Shown piece after piece: positions 8,426 to 20,212 of a stretch of 64,000 nucleotides of DNA; position 1 is the first letter of the stretch, and each line of letters begins with the position of its first letter. Both the position numbers and the translations under genes were made by a program. Below the pieces are notes generated by a model, which was not told the DNA's origin, searched no databases, and saw only the letters and a list, made by a program, of their open reading frames with translations. Source of the stretch: Actinomadura sp. K4S16 (GTDB lineage Bacteria > Actinomycetota > Actinomycetes > Streptosporangiales > Streptosporangiaceae); contig NZ_BDDE01000012.1 in the NCBI RefSeq assembly GCF_008327685.1, positions 372,001-436,000 on the forward strand, written 5' to 3'.

Positions 8426-10063
8426 ATGAACGTCGACATGCGGAGGGCGAAGCGGTTCGTCCGGCGCGGGCTGGGCGCCGTCCGCCGCGTCCTGCAGGGC
8501 GGAGCGAGCGCCGCCTACCTGCGCTGGCGGCGGTCGATCCAGGTCCGGGTCGTCACGTCCACCCTGTTCATCTCCGCGATCGTGGTGGCGATCCTGGGCG
8601 CGTTCCTCATGCAGCAGGTGTCGTCCGCGCTGATGGACGGCAAGGTCAAGGCCGCCCGCCTCCAGCTGGACGACGGCCTGGCGCAGGTCCAGCGCGACCT
8701 GGGGAACACCACCGGCGACGGCAGCAGGCTGAACTCGACGATCGACCGGCTGAAGGCGCGCAGCGGGCCGTCCGGGCTCTACGAGGTCTACATCCGCGAC
8801 ACGACCGAGCAGTACTTCGACGGGTACAGCACCAACGAGCTGCGCGAGGAGAGCGTCCCCAAGCGGCTCCGCGAGGAGCTCAGGAACGCGCCCGCCGGCT
8901 CCCGCGCCTACACCTACGGGAAACTGTCCTACTTCGGCCACCGTCCGGACGAGCGCGGCCTCATCGTCGGCGGCAGGACCGGCCAGTTCGAGCTGTACTA
9001 CCTGTTCCCGCTGACGCAGGAGCAGCAGACCCTCACCAACGTCAGCCGCTCCCTCGCCGGCGTGGGCATCGTCCTGGTGCTGCTCCTGGCCGCGATCGCC
9101 TCCCTCGTCACGCGGCAGGTCGTCATCCCGGTGCGGCTCGCCGCCCAGGGCGCGCAGCGGCTCGCCGCCGGACGCCTCGAAGAGCGCATGCGGGTCCGCG
9201 GCGAGGACGACCTGGCCCGCCTCGCCCGCTCCTTCAACGACATGGCCGCCAACCTCCAGGAGAAGATCGGCGAGCTGGAGGACCTGTCCCAGGTGCAGCG
9301 CCAGTTCGTCTCGGACGTCTCCCACGAGCTGCGCACGCCCCTGACCACCATCAGGATCGCCGCGGACATGCTCTACGAGAGCCGCGACGGCTTCGCCGAC
9401 CCGTCCGTCGGACGCTCCGCGGAGCTGCTGCAGAGCCAGCTGGAGCGGTTCGAGTCCCTCCTGGCCGACCTGCTGGAGATCAGCCGGCACGACGCGGGCG
9501 CCGCGACGCTCGACGCCGAGTCCCTCGACATGCGCGACCTCGTGCTGCGCGTCGTCGGCGACATTCAGGGCCTCGCCGAGCGCAAGGGCAGCAAGGTCAT
9601 CCTGCAGCTGCCCGGCGAGCCCTGCATGGCCGAGGTCGACCGCCGCCGCGTCGAGCGCATCCTGCGCAACCTGCTCGTCAACGCCGTCGAGCACGGCGAG
9701 GGCGAGGACATCGTCGTCTCCGTCGGCGCCGACCGCGACGCCGTCGCCGTCGCCGTCCGCGACCACGGCGTCGGGCTGAAACCGGGGGAGGGGCAGATGG
9801 TCTTCGACCGCTTCTGGCGCGCCGACCCGGCCCGCGCCCGCACTACCGGCGGCACCGGCCTCGGCCTGTCGATCTCCCGGGAGGACGCGCAGCTGCACGG
9901 CGGCTGGCTCCAGGCGTGGGGAGAGCCCGGTGCGGGCTCCCAGTTCCGCCTCTCGCTGCCGCGCGTGGCCGGGGCCGAGCTCCGGGGCTCGCCGCTGCCG
10001 CTCGTCCCGCCCGGGGCCGGTGACGCCCGCCCGCTGTTCGCGGAACTGGAGGCGGGCGAATGA
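8426..10063 (+). CDS. mtrB: Sensor histidine kinase MtrB
   Basis: 545 residues from ATG 8426. Membrane helix 1 lies near 43-64, an extracytoplasmic loop of about 150 residues follows, then helix 2 (about 213-230), a HAMP linker, the HisKA box SDVSHELRTPLTTIR with H300, and an HATPase_c domain with N box (RILRNLLVNAVEHG), G1 (DHGVGL), F box and G2 (GGTGLGLSIS). It phosphorylates MtrA. The stop overlaps the lpqB start (ATGA), so the two are translationally coupled. The 88-bp gap to mtrA has no hairpin. Confidence 0.96.
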   Translation: MNVDMRRAKRFVRRGLGAVRRVLQGGASAAYLRWRRSIQVRVVTSTLFISAIVVAILGAFLMQQVSSALMDGKVKAARLQLDDGLAQVQRDLGNTTGDGSRLNSTIDRLKARSGPSGLYEVYIRDTTEQYFDGYSTNELREESVPKRLREELRNAPAGSRAYTYGKLSYFGHRPDERGLIVGGRTGQFELYYLFPLTQEQQTLTNVSRSLAGVGIVLVLLLAAIASLVTRQVVIPVRLAAQGAQRLAAGRLEERMRVRGEDDLARLARSFNDMAANLQEKIGELEDLSQVQRQFVSDVSHELRTPLTTIRIAADMLYESRDGFADPSVGRSAELLQSQLERFESLLADLLEISRHDAGAATLDAESLDMRDLVLRVVGDIQGLAERKGSKVILQLPGEPCMAEVDRRRVERILRNLLVNAVEHGEGEDIVVSVGADRDAVAVAVRDHGVGLKPGEGQMVFDRFWRADPARARTTGGTGLGLSISREDAQLHGGWLQAWGEPGAGSQFRLSLPRVAGAELRGSPLPLVPPGAGDARPLFAELEAGE

Positions 10064-11856
10064 GCCCCTGCGCGGGAACCCGGCGGATCACGCGGCTGCT
10101 CGTCGTCGCCGTCCTGGTCCTCGGCGGCGCCGGCTGCGCGAACGTCCCGAGCGGCGGGCAGGTCGTCTCCGGCAGGCCGCCCGAGCGGGCCGAGCGCGTC
10201 GACGACCCGTACGTCCGGCTGATCCCGGTGAAGCCGCGCCCCGAGTGGGGGCCCGACCAGATCGTCTCGGGGTTCCTCGCCGCTTCCGCGAGCTTCGACG
10301 ACGGCCACCGGGTCGCCAAGCAGTATCTGTCCGGCCAGACGTCCTGGAACCCCGGGCTGCGGCCCTTCGTGACCGTGCTCGCGAGCCGCATCACCGACCC
10401 GCACGTGATCAAGTCGTCCGGCGACCAGGCCACCGTCCGCGTCACCGGCGAGGAACTCGGCACGATCACCGCCGACGGCCAGTACACCGCCTCCCCGAAG
10501 GCGCTCGACGCCACGTTCCAGCTCGCCAAGACGCCGCAGGGCGTCTGGCGCATCACCGGCCTGCCCGGCGACGACAAGGCCGGTTTGCTGCTCACCAAGG
10601 ACGACGTCGAGCGCGCCATGCGCACCGTCAACCTCTACTTCTTCGCGCCCGACCGGCGCACCCTCGTCCCGAACGGCGTCTTCCTGCCCGTCGTGAACCG
10701 GCAGACCCTGCCCACCCAGCTCGTCCAGGCCCTGCTGGCCGGCCCGACCTCCTGGCTGAACGGCGCGGTCGACACCGCCTTCCCGGAGGGCACCCGGCTC
10801 CGGCGCGGCGTGCAGATCGACAAGGACGTCGCGACCGTCGACCTCACCGGGCAGGCCCGCGGCGGCGACGTCGAGCGCATGTCGGCGCAGCTCGCGTGGA
10901 CGATGCGGCAGCTCTCGGAGATCAAGTCGTGGCGGCTGTCGATCGAGGGGAAGACCGTCGCGCCCGACGACATGGACGCCACCCAGCCCGTGAACGCCTG
11001 GGAGGGCAACTCGCCCGACGGCCAGGTCCCGGGCGAGGGCGTGCGGCAGAACGCCTACGTCGTCGGCCCCTCCGGCTTCCTCGGGACGCTGGAGAGCGAC
11101 CGCGCCCAGCCCGTCGTGACCGGCGCCGCGGGCCGCCTGTCCCGTCCCGCGGTGGCCCCCGACCACCAGGAGCTCGCCGGCCTGAGCGCCGACCAGAGCC
11201 AGGTCCTGGTCGCCGGCCCCGTCACCGGCCAGCCGGTGCCCCGGCTCCTGCTGACCGCGCGCCCCGGCGCCCACTTCACCCCGCCGACGTGGAGCCACGA
11301 CGGCGCCCTGTGGATCGTGGAGACGAAGAAGAACGAGTCCTCGCTGTGGGTGCGCAGGCGCGGGCAGCCGCCCGTCCGGGCCGCCCACTGGGGCCTGGGC
11401 GGCCGCGAGGTCCTCGCCTTCCGCGTCGCCCGCGACGGCGTCCGCGCGGCCGTGATCGCCCGCATCGACGGCCGTCCGCAGGTCCAGTTGGGGCGCATCG
11501 TCCGGGCTCCCGACGGCGCCTTGGACGTCGGCTCGTTCCTGCCCGTCAGCTCCGAACTCCAGGACGCCGTCGACCTCGCCTGGCGCGACTACGGCACCCT
11601 CGCCGTCCTGGGCCGCGCCAAGCGCGACTCGCAGACGCTTCCGTTCCTGATGCCGATCAGCGGCAGCGCCATCACGTCGCTGGGCGTCGGCTCGCTCGGC
11701 GAGCCCCGCACGATCGCCGCCGCCCCCGGGGCCCCGATCCTCATCGGCACCCGCTCGTCCGGCAAGGACCAGGTCTGCCGCCAGCGCTCCCCGAGCAACT
11801 CCTACAGCGCCTGGATGTGCCCAACCCCCGCCAAGGACCCCTCCTACCCCGGCTGA
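10060..11856 (+). CDS. lpqB: Lipoprotein LpqB
   Basis: 598 residues from ATG 10060, overlapping the mtrB stop. A signal peptide ends at the lipobox LGGAGC with acylated C26. The middle part contains a GerMN domain (about 190-300; FFAPDRRTLVPNGVFLPVVN, LNGAVDTAFPEGTRL), and the C-terminal half is a beta-propeller-like region with repeated segments such as PTWSHDGALWIVE and LAWRDYGTLAVLG. LpqB interacts with the extracytoplasmic part of MtrB and modulates MtrAB signalling; the conserved order mtrA-mtrB-lpqB is itself diagnostic. Length is normal for the family. Confidence 0.95.
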   Translation: MSPCAGTRRITRLLVVAVLVLGGAGCANVPSGGQVVSGRPPERAERVDDPYVRLIPVKPRPEWGPDQIVSGFLAASASFDDGHRVAKQYLSGQTSWNPGLRPFVTVLASRITDPHVIKSSGDQATVRVTGEELGTITADGQYTASPKALDATFQLAKTPQGVWRITGLPGDDKAGLLLTKDDVERAMRTVNLYFFAPDRRTLVPNGVFLPVVNRQTLPTQLVQALLAGPTSWLNGAVDTAFPEGTRLRRGVQIDKDVATVDLTGQARGGDVERMSAQLAWTMRQLSEIKSWRLSIEGKTVAPDDMDATQPVNAWEGNSPDGQVPGEGVRQNAYVVGPSGFLGTLESDRAQPVVTGAAGRLSRPAVAPDHQELAGLSADQSQVLVAGPVTGQPVPRLLLTARPGAHFTPPTWSHDGALWIVETKKNESSLWVRRRGQPPVRAAHWGLGGREVLAFRVARDGVRAAVIARIDGRPQVQLGRIVRAPDGALDVGSFLPVSSELQDAVDLAWRDYGTLAVLGRAKRDSQTLPFLMPISGSAITSLGVGSLGEPRTIAAAPGAPILIGTRSSGKDQVCRQRSPSNSYSAWMCPTPAKDPSYPG

Positions 11857-11961
11857 GGGCACCTCCTGGCGGGCTGAGGGCTCTGGCAGGGAGGGGCGCG
11901 GCGGGCCGGAGGTGCGGCCGGCCGTCGCCGCCGATCTCTGTCACAGCGGGGTCGCCGAGAG

Positions 11962-11970
11962 TTATCCACA
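11962..11970 (+). other. Isolated DnaA-box-like nonamer
   Basis: TTATCCACA, an exact match to the high-affinity DnaA box, lies in the 164-bp gap between lpqB and comF. It is a single copy with no dnaA or dnaN nearby, so it is not an origin. Confidence 0.35.
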
Positions 11971-12020
11971 GTTTGTGAACGGCGGGGCGGTAGTCGGGCG
12001 GGCTCGGCATCGTCGGGGGC

Positions 12021-12689
12021 ATGAGTGTTCTCGCCGATCTGATCGACCTGCTGCTTCCCCAGCACTGCGCAGGGTGCGGGCAGCATCCGGTGCTGCTCTG
12101 TGACGCCTGCGCACGGCCCCTGCGGGCGGCCGCACGGCCTGCCGGGCAAGCGCCCGCCGGCCTGCCCCCTCCGTGGACGGTGGCCGCCTACGAGGGGCCG
12201 CTCCGGACGATCCTGGCCGCCTACAAGGAGCGCGGACGTGCGGCGCTCGCCGTCCCCCTGGGGGAAGCCCTGGCGACCGCCGTCCATGCCGCCCTGCCTT
12301 CCGGGCCCGATCCGCCGCCGGTGGTGGTGTGGGTGCCGTCGGGGCGACGAGCCGTGCGGCGGCGCGGCCACGATCCGTTACGGGGTGCGGTCGACGTCGC
12401 GGTCCGGCGGCTTCGCGCGGACGGGGTTCCCGTGACCGCGCTGGACGCCCTGCGCCAGCGGGGGCGTGTCGCCGACCAGGCGGGGCTGTCCGCCAAGGAG
12501 CGGGCCGCCAACCTCAAGGGAGCCGTCGAGGTGCGGGCCGACGTCGCCGGGCGCCGCCTCGTGCTGGTGGACGACGTGGTCACGACGGGCGCCTCCCTCG
12601 CCGAGGCCGCCCGGGCCCTGCGCGCGGCCGGAGGGGAGGTGACCGCGGCGGCCGCCATCGCGGCGACGCCCCGTCACCGCCCCTGGTGA
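12021..12689 (+). CDS. comF: ComF family phosphoribosyltransferase-like protein
   Basis: 222 residues from ATG 12021. The N-terminus carries a zinc-binding module (C14-x2-C and C-x2-C: CAGCGQHPVLLCDACARPL), and the C-terminus has the type-I phosphoribosyltransferase loop LVLVDDVVTTGASLAEAA (about 178-195). ComF is needed for DNA uptake in naturally competent bacteria; in actinomycetes it usually stands alone after lpqB with unknown role. A GGGGG stretch 6 nt before the ATG may serve as ribosome-binding site. No terminator is evident after the stop. Confidence 0.9.
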   Translation: MSVLADLIDLLLPQHCAGCGQHPVLLCDACARPLRAAARPAGQAPAGLPPPWTVAAYEGPLRTILAAYKERGRAALAVPLGEALATAVHAALPSGPDPPPVVVWVPSGRRAVRRRGHDPLRGAVDVAVRRLRADGVPVTALDALRQRGRVADQAGLSAKERAANLKGAVEVRADVAGRRLVLVDDVVTTGASLAEAARALRAAGGEVTAAAAIAATPRHRPW

Positions 12690-13187
12690 CTCCATGTAGT
12701 GAAAGATGTCGGACTGGTGTGGTGTGAGGGGAAAGAGTGGAGTTAATCAAGTCACATTCGGACGTGGAGGAGTAGAGATTTCGCAAACTCACCGCGAGGC
12801 CAGTCCCGGCTGACCTGGGCGGGCGTTGGGCCCGTAAGCGGCGCGTACACGGGGGTTCCGCGCCTGTGAGGGGGCCGTGGAGGGGCGGCGGGAGACCCCG
12901 CTGAGGCAGTCGGCGATGACGGTCAGTGAGTTTTTCCTAGCCTCACCCCCCTGACATTCGTGGCGTAAGGGGTTAGCGTTCCTGACATGGCACCCGCCCG
13001 GGTCCGTGGTTGCGTTGGATCGCAGTGCCCGTCAGGGGCACGGCAGACGATCCGGCTAGCCGATGCCAGGCGCAGGCGAAACGGCCCACGTAAGGCGACT
13101 TCTCGTCGACCGATCACGGTGCGCCTTAGAGGTAAGTCCTGCCCCGTCGGGGGATCCGACATCCCCCTAACCGGGAGAAGGGCAGTA
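12690..13187 (+). other. Intergenic region, 498 bp, likely hpf promoter region
   Basis: No conserved gene is recognised. It is slightly less GC-rich than its surroundings in 12735-12800 and 12925-12985, where A/T-rich segments (GAGTTAATCAAG; GAGTTTTTCCTAG) suggest regulatory DNA. The heptamer CTGACAT occurs twice (12951 and 12981). An ATG at 12987 opens a frame that continues into the small ORF at 13188 but has no RBS. Confidence 0.4.
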
Positions 13188-13346
13188 GTGGCGAGAGCGC
13201 CGCGAGCCCCTCAGCAGGCGGATGTGGGGACGAAGACCAGGTCGGCCGGGCGGGTGCGACCCATCGTCCTGTGGTACCCGTCCGGGGCCGCCAGGGTCCC
13301 GGAGCGGGCAAGAATCGCAACCGGGAGAAGGGGGGTCCCCGCGTGA
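13188..13346 (+). CDS. Small ORF coupled to hpf (hypothetical leader peptide)
   Basis: 52 codons from GTG 13188. It is preceded by a good ribosome-binding site (CCGGGAGAAGGG) and ends in a TGA that overlaps the hpf GTG start (GTGA). The translation is basic (MARAPRAPQQADVGTKTRSA at the N-terminus, about ten Arg/Lys) with no recognised domain. The 5' region duplicates the hpf RBS context: AACCGGGAGAAGGG occurs at 13169-13182 and again at 13319-13332. Such an arrangement suits translational coupling or a leader peptide, but it could also be chance in high-GC DNA. Confidence 0.35.
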   Translation: MARAPRAPQQADVGTKTRSAGRVRPIVLWYPSGAARVPERARIATGRRGVPA

Positions 13347-13996
13347 ACATCACCGTCAGGGGCCGGCACACCGAGGTCAACGACAGGTTCCGTCGGCACG
13401 TCGACACGAAACTGGCCAAGATCGAGCGGCTGGACCAGAAGGTCATCCGCGTGGACGTGGAGGTGTCCGAGGAACGCAACCCGCGGCTCGCCGACCAGCG
13501 CGAGCGGGTGGAGCTCACGATCCGCTCCCGCGGCCCGGTGATCCGGGCCGAGGCCGCCGCGGACGACCGGTACGGAGCCCTCGACCTCGCTCTGGACAAG
13601 CTGGAGTCGCGGCTGCGCCGCGACTCGGAGCGGCGCAAGGGCCACGGCGGCAAGGGCCGCGCCAAGCTCGCGACGATGGAGACGATCCCCGAGGCGTTCC
13701 CCGCCGCTCCCGCGGAGCCCGCCGCACCGGCCGCCGAGGTCGAGGAGGAGGCCGAGCCCGCGGCGATCACGCAGGAGGAGAACCTCGTCCCCATCCCCAT
13801 GGACGGCGACGGTCCCATCGTCGTCCGCGAGAAGTTCCACAAGGCCGAGCCGATGGGCATCGAGCAGGCCCTCTTCGAGATGGAGCTCGTCGGCCACGAC
13901 TTCTTCCTGTACCGCGACAAGTCCACTGGGCACCCCTCGGTCGTGTACCGGAGGAGAGGCTGGGACTACGGGGTCATCAGGCTCGTCGAAGAGTGA
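13343..13996 (+). CDS. hpf: Long-form ribosome hibernation-promoting factor
   Basis: 217 residues from GTG 13343 (MNITVRGRHTEVNDRFRRHV). The N-terminal S30AE/RaiA domain spans about 1-100. A linker rich in Ala, Pro and Glu follows (about 115-155). The C-terminal dimerisation domain (about 160-215; IVVREKFHKAEPMGIEQALF, DFFLYRDKSTG, RRRGWDYGVIRLVEE) defines the long form that dimerises 70S ribosomes into 100S particles. Orthologues in this position precede the secA region in Streptomyces. Start choice is supported by GGGAGAAGG upstream and by homologues. A strong hairpin follows the gene (14072-14098). Confidence 0.95.
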   Translation: MNITVRGRHTEVNDRFRRHVDTKLAKIERLDQKVIRVDVEVSEERNPRLADQRERVELTIRSRGPVIRAEAAADDRYGALDLALDKLESRLRRDSERRKGHGGKGRAKLATMETIPEAFPAAPAEPAAPAAEVEEEAEPAAITQEENLVPIPMDGDGPIVVREKFHKAEPMGIEQALFEMELVGHDFFLYRDKSTGHPSVVYRRRGWDYGVIRLVEE

Positions 13997-14071
13997 TGCC
14001 GTACTCGCGTCACGTGACCGCCTGAACCATGTCATGATCTGAAAAGGCGCATGAGCCGAGCCACGACGCGG

Positions 14072-14098
14072 CGCGTCCCGGGAACCTCCCGGGGCGCG
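14072..14098 (+). terminator. Hairpin terminator downstream of hpf
   Basis: CGCGTCCCGGG-AACCT-CCCGGGGCGCG forms an 11-bp stem with one G-T pair, 75 bp after the hpf stop and before the regulator gene. No T-tract, as usual for high-GC actinomycetes. Confidence 0.6.
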
Positions 14099-14258
14099 CG
14101 GCGGTTGAACGGGAGACACCCCGGTCCGAAATCCCCCGGGTTCGTCCCCGGACCCCGTAAGTTCCCGAGGACCACCCGTAGGAGAACGACCCTCCGGCAG
14201 TTCCATATCGCTGAATAGTGAGAGGGGGAAGCGGCGTCTCCTCCACGCCGCGACTCTG

Positions 14259-15026
14259 GTGAGCGAGAATCCCGAGCCTCGCGACGCCGCGGCGGTACCC
14301 CGCCAGACCGGCGCCGGCACCGCCCCCGCCGGCCGGGAGGCGGCATCGCCGACCGGAGCGGCAGACCCCATCCGCGTGCTCATCGTCGACGACCACGCGC
14401 TGTTCCGCCGCGGCCTGGAGATGGTCCTCCAGGGCGAGGACGACATCGAGGTGATCGGTGAGGGCGGCGACGGGCAGCAGGCGGTCGAGATGGCCGGCGA
14501 CCTGTTGCCGGACGTCGTGCTCATGGACATCCGAATGCCGCGCCGCAGCGGCATCGAGGCGTGCACCGCGATCAAGGACGCGGCGCCCAGCGCGAAGATC
14601 GTCATGCTGACCATCAGCGACGAGGAGGAGGACCTCTTCGAGGCGATCAAGGCCGGCGCCAGCGGCTACCTGCTCAAGGAGATCTCCATCGACGAGGTCC
14701 CGCAGGCCGTCCGCGCCGTGCACGGCGGCCAGTCGCTGATCAGCCCGTCGATGGCGTCCAAGCTCATCACCGAGTTCGCCGCGCTGGCCAAGCGCAGCGA
14801 CGAGCGCACCCAGCAGGTCCCCGCGCCCCGCCTCACCGAGCGCGAGATGGAGGTGCTGCGGCTGGTCGCCCGCGGCCTCGGCAACCGGGAGATCGCCCGC
14901 GAGCTGTTCATCTCCGAGAACACGGTGAAGAACCACGTCCGCAACATCCTGGAGAAGCTCCAGCTCCACTCCCGGATGGAGGCGGTCGTCTACGCCGTCC
15001 GCGAGAAGCTCCTGGAGATCACCTGA
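14259..15026 (+). CDS. NarL/FixJ (LuxR) family response regulator
   Basis: 255 residues from GTG 14259. A 36-residue Ala/Pro/Gly-rich lead precedes a receiver domain (about 38-160) with the DDH acidic site, phospho-acceptor D90 ([14 protein letters not shown]), T-switch MLTISDEE and the conserved K ([10 protein letters not shown]). The C-terminal LuxR HTH is at about 190-250 ([42 protein letters not shown]). No sensor kinase gene is adjacent, so it is an orphan here. A regulator of this type next to hpf and secA is conserved in actinomycetes. A GGGGGAAG stretch lies well upstream, so the RBS is uncertain. Confidence 0.93.
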   Translation: MSENPEPRDAAAVPRQTGAGTAPAGREAASPTGAADPIRVLIVDDHALFRRGLEMVLQGEDDIEVIGEGGDGQQAVEMAGDLLPDVVLMDIRMPRRSGIEACTAIKDAAPSAKIVMLTISDEEEDLFEAIKAGASGYLLKEISIDEVPQAVRAVHGGQSLISPSMASKLITEFAALAKRSDERTQQVPAPRLTEREMEVLRLVARGLGNREIARELFISENTVKNHVRNILEKLQLHSRMEAVVYAVREKLLEIT

Positions 15027-15067
15027 CCTTCGGCCACCGGCAATCCGGTTTTGTCGGTGTTGTGCCG

Positions 15068-15073
15068 TAGCAT
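15068..15073 (+). promoter_or_regulatory. -10 box of a leaderless transcript (YcaQ-like gene)
   Basis: TAGCAT lies 7 nt before GTG 15081 and there is no Shine-Dalgarno sequence, which points to leaderless translation from that GTG. Confidence 0.45.
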
Positions 15074-15080
15074 CGCCCGC

Positions 15081-16391
15081 GTGGTGGAACTCAGCGCGGA
15101 CGAGGCACGGCGGCTCCAGCTGCGCGCCCAGGGCTTCCTTGGGGCGCGCCCGAAGGGGGGCGTTCCGGCGATGCTGGAACGGCTCGGCGCCGTCCAGCTC
15201 GACACGATCTCGGTCCTGGCCCGCTCCCACGAACTGGTGCCCTACGCCCGCCTCGGCCCGGTAGGGCGGAACAGGATCGAGGCCGCCTACTGGGGTGACG
15301 GCCGCGCCGCGAAGCCCGGAAGTCCGCCTTCCAAGGTCCGCCCGTCCGGTGCGGAAGACACTGGCCCCTCCGAGGAGACCGGCTCCTCCGGGCCGGCCGC
15401 CGATCGGCCGACCGGTGGGCGCCGTTCGGGCGGGTCCGGGGCGTTCGAGTACTGGGCCCACGCCGCGTCCATCCTGCCCATGGCCGACTGGCCGCTGTTC
15501 GCGTTCCGGCGCCGCGCGTACCTGCGCCGGGGGTGGCGCTGGCACAAGGTGCCCGAGGGCGTCTGCGACGAGATCCGCGCCCGGCTGGCCGCGGACGGCC
15601 CCCTCACCACCAAGGAGCTCGGCGGCGCCAAGGCCAGCGCCGAGTGGTGGGACTGGAGCGACCACAAGATCGGCATCGAGTGGCTGCTGGACATCGGCGA
15701 GGTGGTCTGCGTCGAGCGGGTCGGCTGGCGCCGCGTGTACGACCTCGCCGAGCGCGCGGTCCCCGCCGGGCTCATGGCGCGGGACCTGGACGACGACGCC
15801 TGCCTGACCGCCCTCGTCGCCCGCGCGGGACGGGCCCTGGGCGTGGCGACCCGCGCCGACCTCGCCGACTACTACCGGGTCAAGCAGGACCAGGTCGACC
15901 GCGTGGTGGAGGCGACCGGGCTCGTTCCGGTCGAGGTCGCGGGGTGGCCCCAGCGCGCCTGGGCCGATCCCGAAGCGCTGGCCTCACCGCCCAAGGGCAG
16001 GCACGCCACCGCGCTGCTCTCGCCGTTCGACTCCCTCGTGTGGGACCGCGCCCGCGCCTCCCGCGTGTTCGGCTTCGACCACCGCCTTGAGGCGTACGTC
16101 CCGAAGGCCAAGCGCGTCCACGGCTACTTCGCGATGCCGCTCCTCGCGGGCGGCCGCCTCCTCGGGCGCGTCGACCCCGCCCGGGAGGGCCGCACGCTGA
16201 TCGCCCGCCAGGTGTCCATGGAGCCGTGGGCGACCCGCACCGCCGCCCGCACGGAGTCTTCGGCGGCGGCGCTCGCCACCGCCCTGTGGCGCGCCGCGTC
16301 GTGGGTCGGCTGCGACGACGTCCGCATAGAGCGCACCACGCTGCCCCCCACCCTCCTCAACGCCGCCCTGGCGACCGCCACCCCCTCCTGA
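15081..16391 (+). CDS. Winged-helix crosslink-repair DNA glycosylase, YcaQ family
   Basis: 436 residues from GTG 15081 (a second GTG follows at once). The N-terminal segment LSADEARRLQLRAQGFLG and GVPAMLERLGAVQLDTISVLARSHELVPYARLG are typical of the YcaQ/AlkX family, as are EYWAHAASILPMADWPLF and LLSPFDSLVWDRARASRVFGFDHRLEAYVPKAKRVHGYFAMPLL. These proteins unhook interstrand crosslinks and protect DNA from alkylating agents. An atypical low-complexity insertion of about 45 residues sits near residues 75-120, between AYWGDGRA and AFEYWAH, where close relatives run on directly (see findings). Confidence 0.88.
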   Translation: MVELSADEARRLQLRAQGFLGARPKGGVPAMLERLGAVQLDTISVLARSHELVPYARLGPVGRNRIEAAYWGDGRAAKPGSPPSKVRPSGAEDTGPSEETGSSGPAADRPTGGRRSGGSGAFEYWAHAASILPMADWPLFAFRRRAYLRRGWRWHKVPEGVCDEIRARLAADGPLTTKELGGAKASAEWWDWSDHKIGIEWLLDIGEVVCVERVGWRRVYDLAERAVPAGLMARDLDDDACLTALVARAGRALGVATRADLADYYRVKQDQVDRVVEATGLVPVEVAGWPQRAWADPEALASPPKGRHATALLSPFDSLVWDRARASRVFGFDHRLEAYVPKAKRVHGYFAMPLLAGGRLLGRVDPAREGRTLIARQVSMEPWATRTAARTESSAAALATALWRAASWVGCDDVRIERTTLPPTLLNAALATATPS

Positions 16392-16755
16392 TCCCGGCAC
16401 CCCCGTCCAAGCCGCTACAGGCCCCGCACAGGGGCAGTGTGCGGCGCCCGGCAGGCCGGGAAGCCCAAGAAGTCGCCGAGGTCGGCGGATCTGCTCGGCT
16501 CCGGCCTGGCCGCGCGATCGTTCGCCCAGCCGGAGGAGCGCAGAGGTGGTCGAGAGGGGAAGGATGCAGGCCGCGGCGCGCCGAGGTCGACGGACAGCCT
16601 GAGTTCTACCCCTGGGCTGGGCGAACGGGAGTCCGGACGCGGTGGCGGCGGCAGGGCGGGAAGCTCAAAAGCCGCCCCCGGGGCCGGTGGGGCGCTCGCG
16701 GGCGGCGAGGGCGTGCCGGGGGCCGGGGGCGGCTGTCGAAGGGGCCGGGGGCCGG
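16392..16755 (+). other. Convergent intergenic region, 364 bp, no recognised feature
   Basis: Lies between the convergent YcaQ-like gene and the HGxxPAAW-like gene. It is G-rich toward 16680-16755 (runs such as GGGGGCCGGGGGC) but I find no clean hairpin, no conserved ORF, and no copy of the dispersed repeat found in other convergent gaps. Confidence 0.4.
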
Positions 16756-17094
16756 TCAGCCGTGGGGGGCCTGCTGGGTGTCGGTGGCCACGGGGGTGTC
16801 GAGGACCTCGCCGGACTTGCCGCCGCGACGCTTGGAGGACTGGGATCCGAACAGCGAGTAGTCGACGATCTCGGGAATGACGCGGGGCGCGTCTACGACG
16901 ACGTCGGAGAACAGGTGGACGGCCCAGCTGACGAGCAGGCCGAGCACGACGATGCCGCCTCCGGCCCAGAACATGACCCACAGGGGGCCCAGGCAGAGCC
17001 CGACGCCGCCGACCACGAAACCGGCGAAGATGACGGCGACGGCGATCCACGAACTGGGCCGGCCGGCGTGCGAACCGTGCGACTCTTCAGACAT
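16756..17094 (-). CDS. Small two-helix membrane protein, HGxxPAAW-like
   Basis: 112 residues from ATG 17094 with a strong RBS (AGGAGGGAG) 8 nt upstream. The N-terminus HGSHAGRPSSW resembles the HG-x-x-PAAW signature of a small actinobacterial membrane-protein family. Two hydrophobic helices follow at about 14-35 and 38-60, then a basic cytosolic tail (SSKRRGGKSGEV). Function is unknown. It diverges from secA over 182 bp. The motif match is imperfect (RPSSW for PAAW), so family membership is probable rather than certain. Confidence 0.75.
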   Translation of the reverse strand: MSEESHGSHAGRPSSWIAVAVIFAGFVVGGVGLCLGPLWVMFWAGGGIVVLGLLVSWAVHLFSDVVVDAPRVIPEIVDYSLFGSQSSKRRGGKSGEVLDTPVATDTQQAPHG

Positions 17095-17202
17095 AGCGGC
17101 TCCCTCCTGAGGTGTGGGACATCTTCTCCGAGGCCCCGATTGTCAAACGGGGCGCGCTGTGGATTGCGCTCCGGAGTGACCTAGACCATTCTGGGTCTCG
17201 CC

Positions 17203-17208
17203 TACGAT
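17203..17208 (+). promoter_or_regulatory. Candidate secA -10 box
   Basis: TACGAT fits TANNNT, 68 bp upstream of the secA GTG. The -35 is unclear (TGACCT near 17178 is spaced too far), so this is a weak call. Confidence 0.3.
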
Positions 17209-17276
17209 GGGCATCGTACGTGTGGTGTGCGCGCCGCCTGGAGCGGTGACCCACGATCTGCAAGGAGCCTTCGAGA

Positions 17277-20144
<2,868 letters not shown>

Positions 20145-20172
20145 GGCGCCGGAGAGCACGAGCAGGACGCGC

Positions 20173-20206
20173 GAAGCGGCCTCCCGAGGTTTCGGGAGGC
20201 CGCTTC
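20173..20206 (+). terminator. Bidirectional hairpin between secA and the Rv3235-like gene
   Basis: GAAGCGGCCTCCCGA-GGTT-TCGGGAGGCCGCTTC, a perfect 15-bp stem with a 4-nt loop, 28 bp after the secA stop and 6 bp before the convergent stop codon. It can terminate both strands. Confidence 0.9.
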
Positions 20207-20212
20207 CGCATG

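Noticed and set aside
11962..11970. A replication origin
   Set aside because: Only one DnaA box is present, with no dnaA, dnaN or AT-rich unwinding region.
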